A DNA stretch of 64,000 bases, from positions 434,001 to 498,000 of the forward strand of contig JAFLKN010000015.1 in NCBI GenBank assembly GCA_019163175.1, given 5' to 3'. Shown in pieces: positions 46,362-54,926 of the stretch. The DNA is from Prolixibacteraceae bacterium (GTDB lineage: Bacteria > Bacteroidota > Bacteroidia > Bacteroidales > Prolixibacteraceae). The translations under genes were made by a program, and so were the position numbers. Under the pieces are notes generated by a model. The model saw only the letters and a list, made by a program, of their open reading frames with translations. It was not told the DNA's origin and made no database searches. Numbering within the stretch: the first letter of the stretch is position 1; each line of letters begins with the position of its first letter.

Positions 46362-46607
46362 ATGAAATATTATTCTTACGTCCTATTTTCTAAAGAATCA
46401 GGCAGTTTCTATTACGGATATTTCGACGATCTCGAAAAAGTTCTTGAGATGCACAATGCCGACCAGATCGCTCCAACCAAAGGTAAAGGCCCTTGGGTTT
46501 TGCTGTTTTCTGAATCCTATGACAACAGGATGCGGGCAATCAGACAATCAAGCTTTTACCGTTCTGTCAAAGGGCAGCGGTTCTTGAAGAACACGCTGAA
46601 TTTTTAG
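46362..46607 (+). CDS. Degenerate GIY-YIG domain protein
   Basis: 81 residues, the usual length of stand-alone GIY-YIG proteins of the UPF0213/YhbQ type. The fold pattern is clear: YSYVLFS, then FYYGYFDDLEKVLEMHN, TKGKGPWVLL, and SFYRSVKGQRFLKN. However, the catalytic Arg expected in the LxxRLxxHN helix is Val27, the catalytic Glu expected near the C-terminal helix is Ser63, and the YIG motif reads YYG. The protein is therefore probably not a nuclease; it may bind nucleic acid or be an eroding gene. The frame itself is intact. Confidence 0.75.
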   Translation: MKYYSYVLFSKESGSFYYGYFDDLEKVLEMHNADQIAPTKGKGPWVLLFSESYDNRMRAIRQSSFYRSVKGQRFLKNTLNF

Positions 46608-46773
46608 ACATTTGACGTTCGAATTGCTGAAACTGAGTTAACGAACAAACAAACAATTGGTTTAGCTCATTAACAACACGTTGTTGATAAATAATTGTCT
46701 GATCTACATAGTTTTGATAAATCTGTGTTCGATCTTTCGTAATTTTGTAAACAAATTTTAATTCGTTACGACC

Positions 46774-47277
46774 ATGAAAAGAATCATTTTAGTTGCTTTT
46801 ACATTGGCACTGCTTACCAGCGGATGTAAAGTATTTAAATCTAAAAAAAGCGAAGCAGTAGCTCCGAAAACAGAAACAACCTCAGAAGCCAAAGTATTTT
46901 CAGTTCCCGCACCGAAAACTACAACTCGTGAAAATCCGGTATCTGATACTATGTATGAACCGGCAGACGCGCCAACAGGTAAACCTGTATCCATGCGTAG
47001 CGAAAAATTCACTATGTCTTCTGAAGATCAGGCTGCTTACGGAAGTAAAAATTTCTTCATAATTGTTGGTAGCTTCAGCAGTAACGAAAATGCAGGGAAA
47101 TTTAAACAGGAACTGATACAGAAAGGCTTTAAACCTATTATTTTGCATAGCGAAACTGGCTATTACAGGGTTTGTGTCGATTCTTTTACCGATGAAACTG
47201 CAGCCCGTAACAAGGTTCAGAAAATCAGAACTGAATTCCCAAAATATGCTGACAGCTGGTTGCTGATTAAAAAATAA
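46774..47277 (+). CDS. SPOR-domain lipoprotein
   Basis: 167 residues with a lipoprotein signal ending TSGC (Cys18), a Lys/Thr/Pro-rich linker (about 22-85) and a C-terminal SPOR domain (about 92-167; FFIIVGSFSSNENAGKFKQE and GYYRVCVDSF). SPOR domains bind glycan strands of septal peptidoglycan lacking stem peptides, so the protein probably acts at the division site or in envelope maintenance. A -7-like TAATTTTG at 46740-46747 lies 27 nt upstream of the start. Confidence 0.9.
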   Translation: MKRIILVAFTLALLTSGCKVFKSKKSEAVAPKTETTSEAKVFSVPAPKTTTRENPVSDTMYEPADAPTGKPVSMRSEKFTMSSEDQAAYGSKNFFIIVGSFSSNENAGKFKQELIQKGFKPIILHSETGYYRVCVDSFTDETAARNKVQKIRTEFPKYADSWLLIKK

Positions 47278-47301
47278 GATTCGAACGATATCTGAGTATA
47301 T

Positions 47302-47330
47302 AAAGGGGTGCCAAAAGGTATCCCTTTTTT
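47302..47330 (+). terminator. Terminator of the SPOR gene
   Basis: An 11-bp stem with two G-U pairs (47302-47312 with 47317-47327) around AAAA is followed by further T residues, 25 nt after the SPOR stop codon. Confidence 0.8.
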
Positions 47331-47361
47331 GATTAGATCACATTAGATAATGGGATCAACA

Positions 47362-47401
47362 AAAAACCGGATACTGAAAATAAAATCAGTATCCGGTTTT
47401 T
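47362..47401. terminator. 16-bp perfect hairpin, probably the terminator of the minus-strand gene
   Basis: Arms 47362-47377 and 47386-47401 are exact complements, with A and T runs at the base. The hairpin lies 21 nt past the aminotransferase-like stop on the minus strand and can act in both directions. Confidence 0.8.
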
Positions 47402-47421
47402 AATCCATACGGAGTATAAAT

Positions 47422-48573
47422 TTATTTTAATGAAGGTACAAGTCGCAATCTTTCGGCTGCCTTCTCAAGTGTTTCATTATTCTTGGCAAAGCATACCCGA
47501 ACCATTTTTAATTTGTTTTTCTCGTGCAAAAATGCCGAAACAGGAATAACCCCAACTCCAAATTCACTAGCCAAACGGAAAGTAAAGTCAGCATCTGATT
47601 CATCAGAAATATTCGAGTAATCCAGAATTTCAAAATAACTTCCCTGTGAAGGGACAATCTTAAACAGGCTATCGTTCAACAACCGATTAAAATAGTTGCG
47701 TTTTCCCTGGTACATTTCAGAAATATCTTTCATCGAATCTTCGGTTCGCAAATATTCTGAAAGCGCATATTGAAGTGGTGTATTTACATTGTAAATCTGG
47801 AATTGCTGAATTCTGCGAAATTCGTTCATCAGCTTTTCGGGAGCAAGAATATAGGCCAATCCCCAGCCGTTAATATTGAAAAGAGGGCCAAATGATGAAA
47901 CCACAAAACTACGGCTAGCCAATTTTTCGTACCGGGCAACACTCTGGTGCGTATTGTTATCAAATACAATTGATTCAAAAACCTCATCGCTCAGGATTAC
48001 AATGTTAGTGCCATTGGTCAAATGCTGAAGTTGCACCAAATCAGATTCGGACAATACCGAGCCGGTTGGGTTGTGAGGCGAGTTGATAATGATCATTCGT
48101 GTTTTTGAAGAAATCATTTTTCGCACTTCTTCCCAATCGATATGGAAGTTGGGCTGCTTTAAGGCCACATAAACCGGTCGTCCACCATTAATTGAAATGG
48201 CCGGAGCATACGATTCGTAAGCAGGTTCGAAAAGAATAACCTCATCATCTTCTTTAACAACCGAACTAATGGCAGTCATTATTGCCTGAACATTCCCGGC
48301 AGTAATGGTAATTTCAGTTTCAGGATTATAGGTATGGTTGTACAAAGTCTTAACCCGGGTTGAAATTACATCACGCAGTTCGCTGATGCCTTCGTGTGGT
48401 GCAAAGTTATTGTAACCCGATCGAATATAGGTTGCTGCCAGATCTGCAAGTTTTTCTGGGCAAGGAAAATCGGTTTTCCCCAATGAAAGGTCAATTGCAC
48501 CGGTTTCGGAAACCAGTTTATTGACTGTGGAAAAAATGCTTCCTTTTGTATTTGGTAATTTCGAAAGAGCCAT
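47422..48573 (-). CDS. YbdL-like aminotransferase homologue lacking the PLP lysine
   Basis: 383 residues that follow E. coli YbdL (methionine aminotransferase, fold type I) from end to end: KLPNTKGSIFSTV, YNNFAPHEGISELRDVI, the glycine-turn region ITAGNVQAIM, NSPHNPTGSV and the C-terminal Arg in MVRVCFAK. In the active-site stretch, where YbdL has SSFGKTYHMTGWK, this protein reads SSFGPLFNINGWG: the Schiff-base Lys is Pro230, and a second basic residue of the cofactor site is Gly238. The Tyr of SDEVYE is Phe199, while Asp196 is kept. Ordinary transamination should not be possible. It may be a non-catalytic or repurposed protein. The frame is uninterrupted. Confidence 0.85.
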   Translation of the reverse strand: MALSKLPNTKGSIFSTVNKLVSETGAIDLSLGKTDFPCPEKLADLAATYIRSGYNNFAPHEGISELRDVISTRVKTLYNHTYNPETEITITAGNVQAIMTAISSVVKEDDEVILFEPAYESYAPAISINGGRPVYVALKQPNFHIDWEEVRKMISSKTRMIIINSPHNPTGSVLSESDLVQLQHLTNGTNIVILSDEVFESIVFDNNTHQSVARYEKLASRSFVVSSFGPLFNINGWGLAYILAPEKLMNEFRRIQQFQIYNVNTPLQYALSEYLRTEDSMKDISEMYQGKRNYFNRLLNDSLFKIVPSQGSYFEILDYSNISDESDADFTFRLASEFGVGVIPVSAFLHEKNKLKMVRVCFAKNNETLEKAAERLRLVPSLK

Positions 48574-48591
48574 ACGTTAACGATTGATGTA

Positions 48592-48599
48592 CAAAGTTA
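48592..48599 (-). promoter_or_regulatory. Likely -7 box for the aminotransferase-like gene
   Basis: The reverse complement reads TAACTTTG, matching TAnnTTTG, 18 nt upstream of the start codon. No clear -33 element was found. Confidence 0.45.
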
Positions 48600-48671
48600 A
48601 AAAAATATGCCATTTACCTGCCTTTTAGTTCTGCTTGTATTCACTTTTCCGTAATATATTTATTAATTAAT

Positions 48672-49397
48672 TTATTTTAAAACCTCTTTCAGAACGCTTA
48701 ACGATCTGATTTCTCCAAGGTTATCGAAATGAATTTTGTAAAATTCAAGCAGTTTTTCGAGAACTAATCTGCGTTCATTGTGTGTATAATCCAGTTTTTC
48801 AAGGGACGAAAAGTCAACATCAAAAAGTCGTGAAAACAAAACAGTTAATTGCTTATCGGCAAATTGATTGTGTACCGGTTCATGACTAACAAAAAGTGCA
48901 CTTTGCAAATCAAAAAAGTTACTGATCTTTGAATTGTCTTCACTTGGATAAATGCCTAAGAACAAGGTTAATTTAAACAGAAACCAAATATGAAAATTCC
49001 CTACTCCTGAGTCGGTTAAATCAAGAAAGGTCATGGAATGATATATAAATTCAAATAGTTCCGGGTTCGATTCTTCTTCGCGGAGACATTTGAATAGTAT
49101 CTCAGACAAAAAGAGCACCTGCGTACTTTTGCGGATATCAAATGGTATTGTTGAGTATGGATCGATAATTCGTGCATTTTTTAACCGGTGAATTTCTTTA
49201 CCTGCCTTGTAATAAATTTCAAGATCGAGCAAATAGAGCGGTTGAAAAGCTGCTGCCTTTACAGGCGAATTCTTACTTCGTATTCCATTTATGATGAACG
49301 ACTGCCTGCCATAAGCTTCGGTATAAATTGTTGCGATGAGGCTGGTTTCTGAATATTTAACAGCATGCAAAAAAATTCCGCGGGTTTTTTCCAGCAT
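48672..49397 (-). CDS. recO: DNA repair protein RecO
   Basis: 241 residues. The N-terminal OB-fold is recognisable from TRGIFLHAVKYSETSLIATIYTEAYGRQSFI and GIRSKNSPVKAAAFQPL. The rest is the helical RecO domain. The zinc-binding cysteines found in many RecO proteins are absent, as is common in Bacteroidota. RecO loads RecA onto SSB-coated DNA in the RecF pathway. It starts 13 bp after the porZ stop, so it is probably co-transcribed with it. Confidence 0.9.
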   Translation of the reverse strand: MLEKTRGIFLHAVKYSETSLIATIYTEAYGRQSFIINGIRSKNSPVKAAAFQPLYLLDLEIYYKAGKEIHRLKNARIIDPYSTIPFDIRKSTQVLFLSEILFKCLREEESNPELFEFIYHSMTFLDLTDSGVGNFHIWFLFKLTLFLGIYPSEDNSKISNFFDLQSALFVSHEPVHNQFADKQLTVLFSRLFDVDFSSLEKLDYTHNERRLVLEKLLEFYKIHFDNLGEIRSLSVLKEVLK

Positions 49398-49410
49398 GGC
49401 TTCGTTGTTT

Positions 49411-51759
49411 TTAATGAATGAACAACAATTTGGTGGTTTTGGTTTTTTCGCCAGCCGGGTCAGTCATAAAAATCAGGTAAACACCAGTTTTACACCGGTT
49501 CCCATTCAGGTTGTTGCCATCCCAAATTGCCTGACCACCTAAAGAGGTGGTTTTGAAAACAAGGTTTCCGCTGATGTCGGTTATTTTTACGTCTGTATCA
49601 TCAACTAATCCTTTTACTACAATCGGTCCATCATAAGTTTCGCGCACCGGATTCGGGTAGACATAAACATCACTGAATTCATCATTTCCGGCAGTAGCTT
49701 CACCCATATAAGAAATCAGTCCGGAGCTGGTCCCAAAAAATACTTCACCGGTTTGCTGATTGATGGCTATGTCGTTAATTACATTACTTGGCAATGGGCT
49801 ATTATCGGTATTGAAGTGCTCCAATTCCTTATCCCCATCTTCCGAAATCAGAAATACTCCTGATGTTTTGGTTCCAAACCATTTCCGGTTAGCCCCGTCA
49901 ACTGCAATGGCAGTGATCGATTCGGTTTCGAGCAATGGATGAAAAATATCGTCGGGGAGATCTAATGCAGGACGAGTAGCGTAAAGCACACTTTCAGTCC
50001 AAACCTTTTTGGGACTGCTAAAAACGGCCACTCCTGCTGAAGTTCCAACCCATATTTCACCGTTCTGATCTTCGACCATGGCATAAACATCACTCATTTC
50101 AGTAAAGAATTCACCTTCTGAATTTACAAAACGGGCAACCACCTTTTGCTCTTTTTCGATGGTGTTGGTGCTATTCAAAACATACAAACTCTGGCCTTTC
50201 CCGCGCGGGACCAGAATCCATTTGTCATCGTCTTTCGTCACTACCACTTTACCGATCGAATATTTATTGGCAATTCCGCTTAATTCATAGGCTTTCCAGC
50301 TACCATCAGTTTGATAAACCGAAATATTTTTGGAGACTTCAGAATTGGTCACCCAAAGGTTTCCTTTCGAATCAAAAGCCATTCCCCCGATACGAACATA
50401 AGGCGCATCAGGCTGATTGGGTATTGCGGTTTGTAAAGTACTGTTAAAGTTATCGTATCGTTTGACAAACTTTCCGGCATTAAATTCCAACACTCCGCCG
50501 CCCCACGAGCCTGCAAAAACATGGTCGGGATTTTTGGGATCGGCAACCACACAAACAATGTCTTTAAAATCGTTTGTTACCTGGAAAATCTTTCGGTCGA
50601 ATACCGACCATTTCCCCTGCCGGTTAAGCTGAAAGTGAGGTTCAGTAAACAGGTTATTCCATGAGTTATCGCGGCCTCCGGAAGTAATCCAAAGGTCTTG
50701 ACCGTTCATCGACAGTGAAAAAATAGAATTATCAGAAGGCCCTTCAGGGACAATCCGTTCAGCCTGAGTTCCAAGTTTGATCAAGCCTTGTTTTTGATCG
50801 GCAATCCACAGAATGTTTTGTGCATCGAGCTCGGCACAGAGCGTTCGTATACTGGTTTCGGTATAGTCGGCAAACGTATACTTCTGAACATGTTTGAAAA
50901 GTTCGAACTTGTCGTTATACACCATGACCTCTTCGCGGCTCGAAAACACAATGTAATTACCGGTTACAGTAATATCGGCGGCATAACGAATGTCGGGAAG
51001 AAAGCGGCTCCAAACCCCGCCGCTTAACTCATACAATTCGTCACCGTCCCATTTATCATCGGGGGTAGTGTAGTTGGCAATTATTTTCCCTTTGAAAAAT
51101 TCAATCTTGCTGAATTTGCCATCGGCATGAGGAATGGAAACCTGTTTAATCCAGTTGTTGTAGTTTTGGAGATTGGGTTCCGAGGCACTGGCTTTGTACA
51201 CTCCGTTACCAGTAGCAGCATACAACGAAGCTCCATCAGTCGCCATATCCTGAACATTAAGATATCCGCCATCTTTACCAATAAAATAGGTGTCTTTTAT
51301 TTCTTTGCGTTCCAGATTAATAACAACGATTCCGAATCCACACGAAAGATAGGCAAGCTTACCCGAAAACATCACATTATTAATTGTTTTGTCGGCCGGA
51401 ATTTGTTTGCGTTTTATATCTGACAGGTTGAAAATATTGTTGCCAATCAACAAGTCGATGTTAGCATTTTGATAGGCAATCAGCAGAATTCCATTCTCTT
51501 TGCTGTAGGCAAGTCGTTGTATTCCGGCATCCGATAATCCACTGATGCCCGACATTTTCTGGATGCTGTTATCTGTTTTGTTGTAAGAGAATAATCCACC
51601 CTCGGTTACACAATATACTTTATCGCCGGTATCAACAACATTTTTTGCGTGGGCGTACGATTGGTAATCGGTCCATTCGCCAACAGCGGGTTGCGCATAA
51701 CTTCTGGCTACCAACAAGAACAACAAAGCAATGAATAACAAGTACCTGAAAATCTTCAT
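49411..51759 (-). CDS. porZ: PorZ-like type IX secretion system surface protein
   Basis: 782 residues with a signal peptide (YLLFIALLFLLVARSYA). Two beta-propellers follow (about 25-680), rich in strands such as VYCVTEGGLFSYN, IWVGTSAGVAVF and VFFGTSSGLISYMG. A C-terminal sorting-type domain begins VYVYPNPVRETY and ends in TTKLLFIH. Length, order and the neighbouring recO match PorZ, which in Porphyromonas gingivalis helps deliver anionic LPS to T9SS cargo at the surface. The presence of sorting-domain proteins elsewhere in the window (12308-13891 and 54927-56663) fits a working T9SS. Its start codon overlaps the rdgB stop. Confidence 0.85.
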   Translation of the reverse strand: MKIFRYLLFIALLFLLVARSYAQPAVGEWTDYQSYAHAKNVVDTGDKVYCVTEGGLFSYNKTDNSIQKMSGISGLSDAGIQRLAYSKENGILLIAYQNANIDLLIGNNIFNLSDIKRKQIPADKTINNVMFSGKLAYLSCGFGIVVINLERKEIKDTYFIGKDGGYLNVQDMATDGASLYAATGNGVYKASASEPNLQNYNNWIKQVSIPHADGKFSKIEFFKGKIIANYTTPDDKWDGDELYELSGGVWSRFLPDIRYAADITVTGNYIVFSSREEVMVYNDKFELFKHVQKYTFADYTETSIRTLCAELDAQNILWIADQKQGLIKLGTQAERIVPEGPSDNSIFSLSMNGQDLWITSGGRDNSWNNLFTEPHFQLNRQGKWSVFDRKIFQVTNDFKDIVCVVADPKNPDHVFAGSWGGGVLEFNAGKFVKRYDNFNSTLQTAIPNQPDAPYVRIGGMAFDSKGNLWVTNSEVSKNISVYQTDGSWKAYELSGIANKYSIGKVVVTKDDDKWILVPRGKGQSLYVLNSTNTIEKEQKVVARFVNSEGEFFTEMSDVYAMVEDQNGEIWVGTSAGVAVFSSPKKVWTESVLYATRPALDLPDDIFHPLLETESITAIAVDGANRKWFGTKTSGVFLISEDGDKELEHFNTDNSPLPSNVINDIAINQQTGEVFFGTSSGLISYMGEATAGNDEFSDVYVYPNPVRETYDGPIVVKGLVDDTDVKITDISGNLVFKTTSLGGQAIWDGNNLNGNRCKTGVYLIFMTDPAGEKTKTTKLLFIH

Positions 51760-52340
51760 TCGGCAGAGAATTGGGATAAATATTCAACTAATTTCTGAAC
51801 GGCCCTTCCGCGGTGACTGATTTTGCCTTTTTCTTCCATCGACATCTCAGCAAAACTAAGTGGCGATTCGTCGGGCTTAAAAATCGGATCGTATCCGAAA
51901 CCAGTAGTTCCTCTTTTTTCTTCCAGAATCTGTCCGTTCACAATTCCTTCAAACTGGATTTCCTGCCCATCAATTACCAACGAAATGACGGTCTTAAAAC
52001 GTGCATTCCGGCATTTTATTTTAGCCAGCTTTTGCAAAACCAAATCCATATTTTTCTGCGGACTTTTTTCCTCACCAGCGTAACGTGCCGAATAAACTCC
52101 GGGTTCGCCATTTAAAACTTCAATTTCAAGTCCGGTATCGTCGGCAAAACAATTAAACCCGTATTTGTTGAAGACATAAAACGACTTTTCAGCGGCATTT
52201 CCTTCAATCGTTTCCTGATTTTCAGGAATGTCTTCGTAACAATGAATGTCGCTCAGACTAAGCAATTCGATTGAATCGCCAAGTAAATGTTGTATTTCCT
52301 GAAGTTTATGGGGATTATTGGTAGCAAAAACAAGTTTCAT
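51756..52340 (-). CDS. rdgB: Non-canonical purine NTP pyrophosphatase (RdgB/HAM1)
   Basis: 194 residues from the ATG at 52340, which begins the family's N-terminus KLVFATNNPHKLQEI; an earlier in-frame ATG at 52367 adds 9 atypical residues. Motifs include CFADDTGLEIEVLNGEPGVY with SARYAG, GFGYDPIF and SHRGRAVQKL. It removes dITP and XTP from the nucleotide pool. The stop codon overlaps the porZ start (ATGA), implying translational coupling of rdgB, porZ and recO. Confidence 0.95.
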   Translation of the reverse strand: MKLVFATNNPHKLQEIQHLLGDSIELLSLSDIHCYEDIPENQETIEGNAAEKSFYVFNKYGFNCFADDTGLEIEVLNGEPGVYSARYAGEEKSPQKNMDLVLQKLAKIKCRNARFKTVISLVIDGQEIQFEGIVNGQILEEKRGTTGFGYDPIFKPDESPLSFAEMSMEEKGKISHRGRAVQKLVEYLSQFSAE

Positions 52341-52503
52341 ACGAGTGGAATTTTTTTCTTCTAGCATTTTCTTTTCAGGGAAGTAATTATATTCGCTTCA
52401 GGCACTTTAATAGCTGCCGAAACACAACAGCTAGATTGGCTTTACAAGGGATGGCATCTTTCCTTTTCCTGAAAATGGTAATATATTATCGCTGGTAGTT
52501 TTG

Positions 52504-53118
52504 CTAAAATAGTCCGTGAATTTGAGCGTCAATGCGGTCGATCACTCCACTTAAATCTTCCGGATTATTTTGAAAGTCGATACGATCAACATCAATAATC
52601 AGCAATTTACCGGCTTTGTACCGGTTTACCCAAGCTTCGTAACGTTCGTTCAACTGCTTCAGGTAATCAATTCGGATGGAATTTTCGTATTCCCTTCCGC
52701 GTTTCTGTATTTGATTAACCAGTGTCGGAACCGAGGCACGCAGATAAATCAACAAATCAGGAGCCTGAACCAATCGGCTCATCATCTTGAAAAGGTTGGA
52801 ATAGTTGTTAAAATCACGGGTTGTCATCAGCCCCATTGCATGAAGGTTTGGCGCAAAAATTTCAGCATCTTCATATATTGTACGATCCTGAATCACTGTT
52901 TTTGACGAACTCCGAATATCGACTACCTGTTTGAAACGACTGTTCAGGAAATAAATCTGAAGGTTAAATGACCAGCGTTGCATGTCTTCATAAAAGTCAT
53001 TCAGGTATGGATTTTCGTCAACATCTTCGTAATGAGCAATCCATTTGTAATGTTTGGCAAGCAATTCGGTCAGAGTTGTTTTTCCGGCACCTATGTTTCC
53101 AGCTAAAGCGATGTGCAT
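52504..53118 (-). CDS. Deoxynucleoside kinase
   Basis: 204 residues from the ATG at 53118, where the P-loop sequence MHIALAGNIGAGKTT starts; a start at 53151 would add 11 atypical residues. The motifs of the dNK/dGK family are present: EDVDENPYLNDFY, the NLQIYFLNSRF helix, and IQDRTIYEDAEIFA (the DR of the DRS-type motif). It phosphorylates deoxynucleosides for salvage. Substrate preference is not evident. Confidence 0.92.
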   Translation of the reverse strand: MHIALAGNIGAGKTTLTELLAKHYKWIAHYEDVDENPYLNDFYEDMQRWSFNLQIYFLNSRFKQVVDIRSSSKTVIQDRTIYEDAEIFAPNLHAMGLMTTRDFNNYSNLFKMMSRLVQAPDLLIYLRASVPTLVNQIQKRGREYENSIRIDYLKQLNERYEAWVNRYKAGKLLIIDVDRIDFQNNPEDLSGVIDRIDAQIHGLF

Positions 53119-53184
53119 GTTGAAATTTTTAAAATTTGAACTAAAGTACAAAATAAAATGTGGAGAAAACGAATATCGAAAAGT

Positions 53185-54702
53185 TTAAAGCGATTTGTTG
53201 AGTTCGATTAACGGGTCGAGATATTCACGGTCATTTGCTAGTCGGGGTATTTTATTTTGTCCGCCAACCTTACCCCGCAGTTTCATCCATTCGTAGAACA
53301 ATCCCTTTTTGGCCACTACTACATGTGGCATTTCAAGGCTTAAATTCCGATGCCGTTTAGCTTCATAGTCGGAGTTTATGGTTTTTAAAGCACCGTCAAA
53401 CAAATGAATAAAATGATCCAAGTCGTCCGGTTGTTTTTCGAATTCGATGACCCATTCATGCGCACCTTTCTGGTTTTCCTTCATATAAATAGGGCCTCCT
53501 GTATATTCCGAAATAATAGCATTGGTTCGTTCACAGGCAATTTTGAAAGCTTTTTCGGCATTATCAACTATAACTTCTTCTCCGAAGGCATTTATAAAAT
53601 GTTTGGTGCGGCCAGTAATCACAAATTTGAATGGATATTTCGAGGTAAACCGGATGGTATCGCCAATCATATACCGCCATAATCCTCCATTGGTTGAAAT
53701 GACCATCGCATAATTTTTCCCGATTTCGATTTCCTGCAGCGAAATAGCATTCAACTTATCTGAACGAAAATCATCCATTGGAATAAATTCGTAGAAAATG
53801 CCATAGTCAAGCATTAGGAGCATGTCTTTTTTGTCGGGTTCATCCTGAATTCCAAAAAATCCCTCCGAGGCATTGTAGGTTTCCATGTAATGCATCTGAG
53901 AACCGGGGAATAATTTCTCGTATTGCTCGCGGTATGGATCAAACTTCACACCTCCATGTGTAAAGACTTCCAGGTTTGGCCAAACTTCAAGAATATTTTT
54001 CTTTCCAGTTACTTCCAGAACTCGTTTCAGCAGAACTAAATACCAGGAAGGAACACCGGCAAAAGAAGTTACATTTTCGTCAAGTGAGTGCTCGATAATC
54101 TTTTCTATTTTCTCTTCAAACTCTTCGAGCAGCGAAATTTCGGTGGAAGGAGTGCGGTAAAAATCTGTCCAGAATGGGATATTCTCAATAATAATTGCTG
54201 AAAGGTCGCCGTAATAACTGTTGTTGTTGTAATTATTTATGCGGTGGCTCCCTCCCAAAGTAAGCGCTTTGCCCGAAAGAACTCCTGAATCAGGATAATT
54301 CTTCAGGTAAATGGCCAGTACATCGCGGCCACCCCGAATGTGAACATCTTCGAGCGAGTCTTTGCTGACTGGTATAAATTTGCTTTTATCATTCGTTGTT
54401 CCCGACGACTTTGCAAACCATTTGGTATCTCCAGGCCACAACAGGTTTTTCTCGCCATGCATCATCCGTTCAACAGTCGGTTTGATGTCATCGTAGCACT
54501 GAACGGGAACCTGATCTCTAAATTCCTTTTCAGAACGAATATTTTTAAAATTATATTTTAAGCCGAATTCAGTGCCCGAAGCAGCCTCCAAAAGACCAAA
54601 CAGCGCTTCGCGCTGAACTTCGTGAGGATGTTTTTTAAACAACTCAATCTGGTATATTCGTTTAAAATTGACCCAATTAATTATGGAATTTATGACCGGC
54701 AT
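53185..54702 (-). CDS. GH3-family acyl-adenylating enzyme
   Basis: 505 residues of the GH3 (auxin-responsive) superfamily of acyl-acid amido synthetases. Motifs include the ATP-binding WFAKSSGTTNDKSKFIPVS, a TYNASEGFFGIQ segment and RYMIGDTIRFTSKYPF with VTGRTKHFINAFGEEV. Plant members join amino acids to hormones. Bacterial members are common in Bacteroidota and their acid substrates are largely unknown. It is a soluble protein with no recognisable partner gene nearby. Confidence 0.88.
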   Translation of the reverse strand: MPVINSIINWVNFKRIYQIELFKKHPHEVQREALFGLLEAASGTEFGLKYNFKNIRSEKEFRDQVPVQCYDDIKPTVERMMHGEKNLLWPGDTKWFAKSSGTTNDKSKFIPVSKDSLEDVHIRGGRDVLAIYLKNYPDSGVLSGKALTLGGSHRINNYNNNSYYGDLSAIIIENIPFWTDFYRTPSTEISLLEEFEEKIEKIIEHSLDENVTSFAGVPSWYLVLLKRVLEVTGKKNILEVWPNLEVFTHGGVKFDPYREQYEKLFPGSQMHYMETYNASEGFFGIQDEPDKKDMLLMLDYGIFYEFIPMDDFRSDKLNAISLQEIEIGKNYAMVISTNGGLWRYMIGDTIRFTSKYPFKFVITGRTKHFINAFGEEVIVDNAEKAFKIACERTNAIISEYTGGPIYMKENQKGAHEWVIEFEKQPDDLDHFIHLFDGALKTINSDYEAKRHRNLSLEMPHVVVAKKGLFYEWMKLRGKVGGQNKIPRLANDREYLDPLIELNKSL

Positions 54703-54760
54703 GCAAAACAGTTTTCAGTGCGCCCAAATTTATTAAAATTTCTGACTTTTTGCCGATAAT

Positions 54761-54787
54761 CCGGGGGGGACTTAAAGTCACCCCCGG
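54761..54787. repeat. GC-rich stem-loop
   Basis: A stem made of CCGGGGGGGACTT and AAGTCACCCCCGG, with one mismatch and a tiny loop, stands out in AT-rich DNA. It lies between the minus-strand surface-protein pseudogene and the GH3-type gene. It may terminate transcription, although the downstream T content on the minus strand is modest. Confidence 0.5.
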
Positions 54788-54926
54788 TTATACTTTCCCA
54801 GCCGGTTTTGTTGAGCAAAGGCTCTTTTAAATCTCGTGTTTGTTTAACATGACTTGGAGATAAGCTTTAGCTAGATAGAAATTCATCCTTTTGAAATAAG
54901 AAAGCAATTCTTATTTGGAAAACATT

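Noticed and set aside
49411-51759. Interpreting the propeller protein as a sensor kinase fragment (two-component propeller)
   Set aside because: There is no membrane helix or kinase domain; length, sorting-type C-terminus and the recO neighbour fit PorZ.
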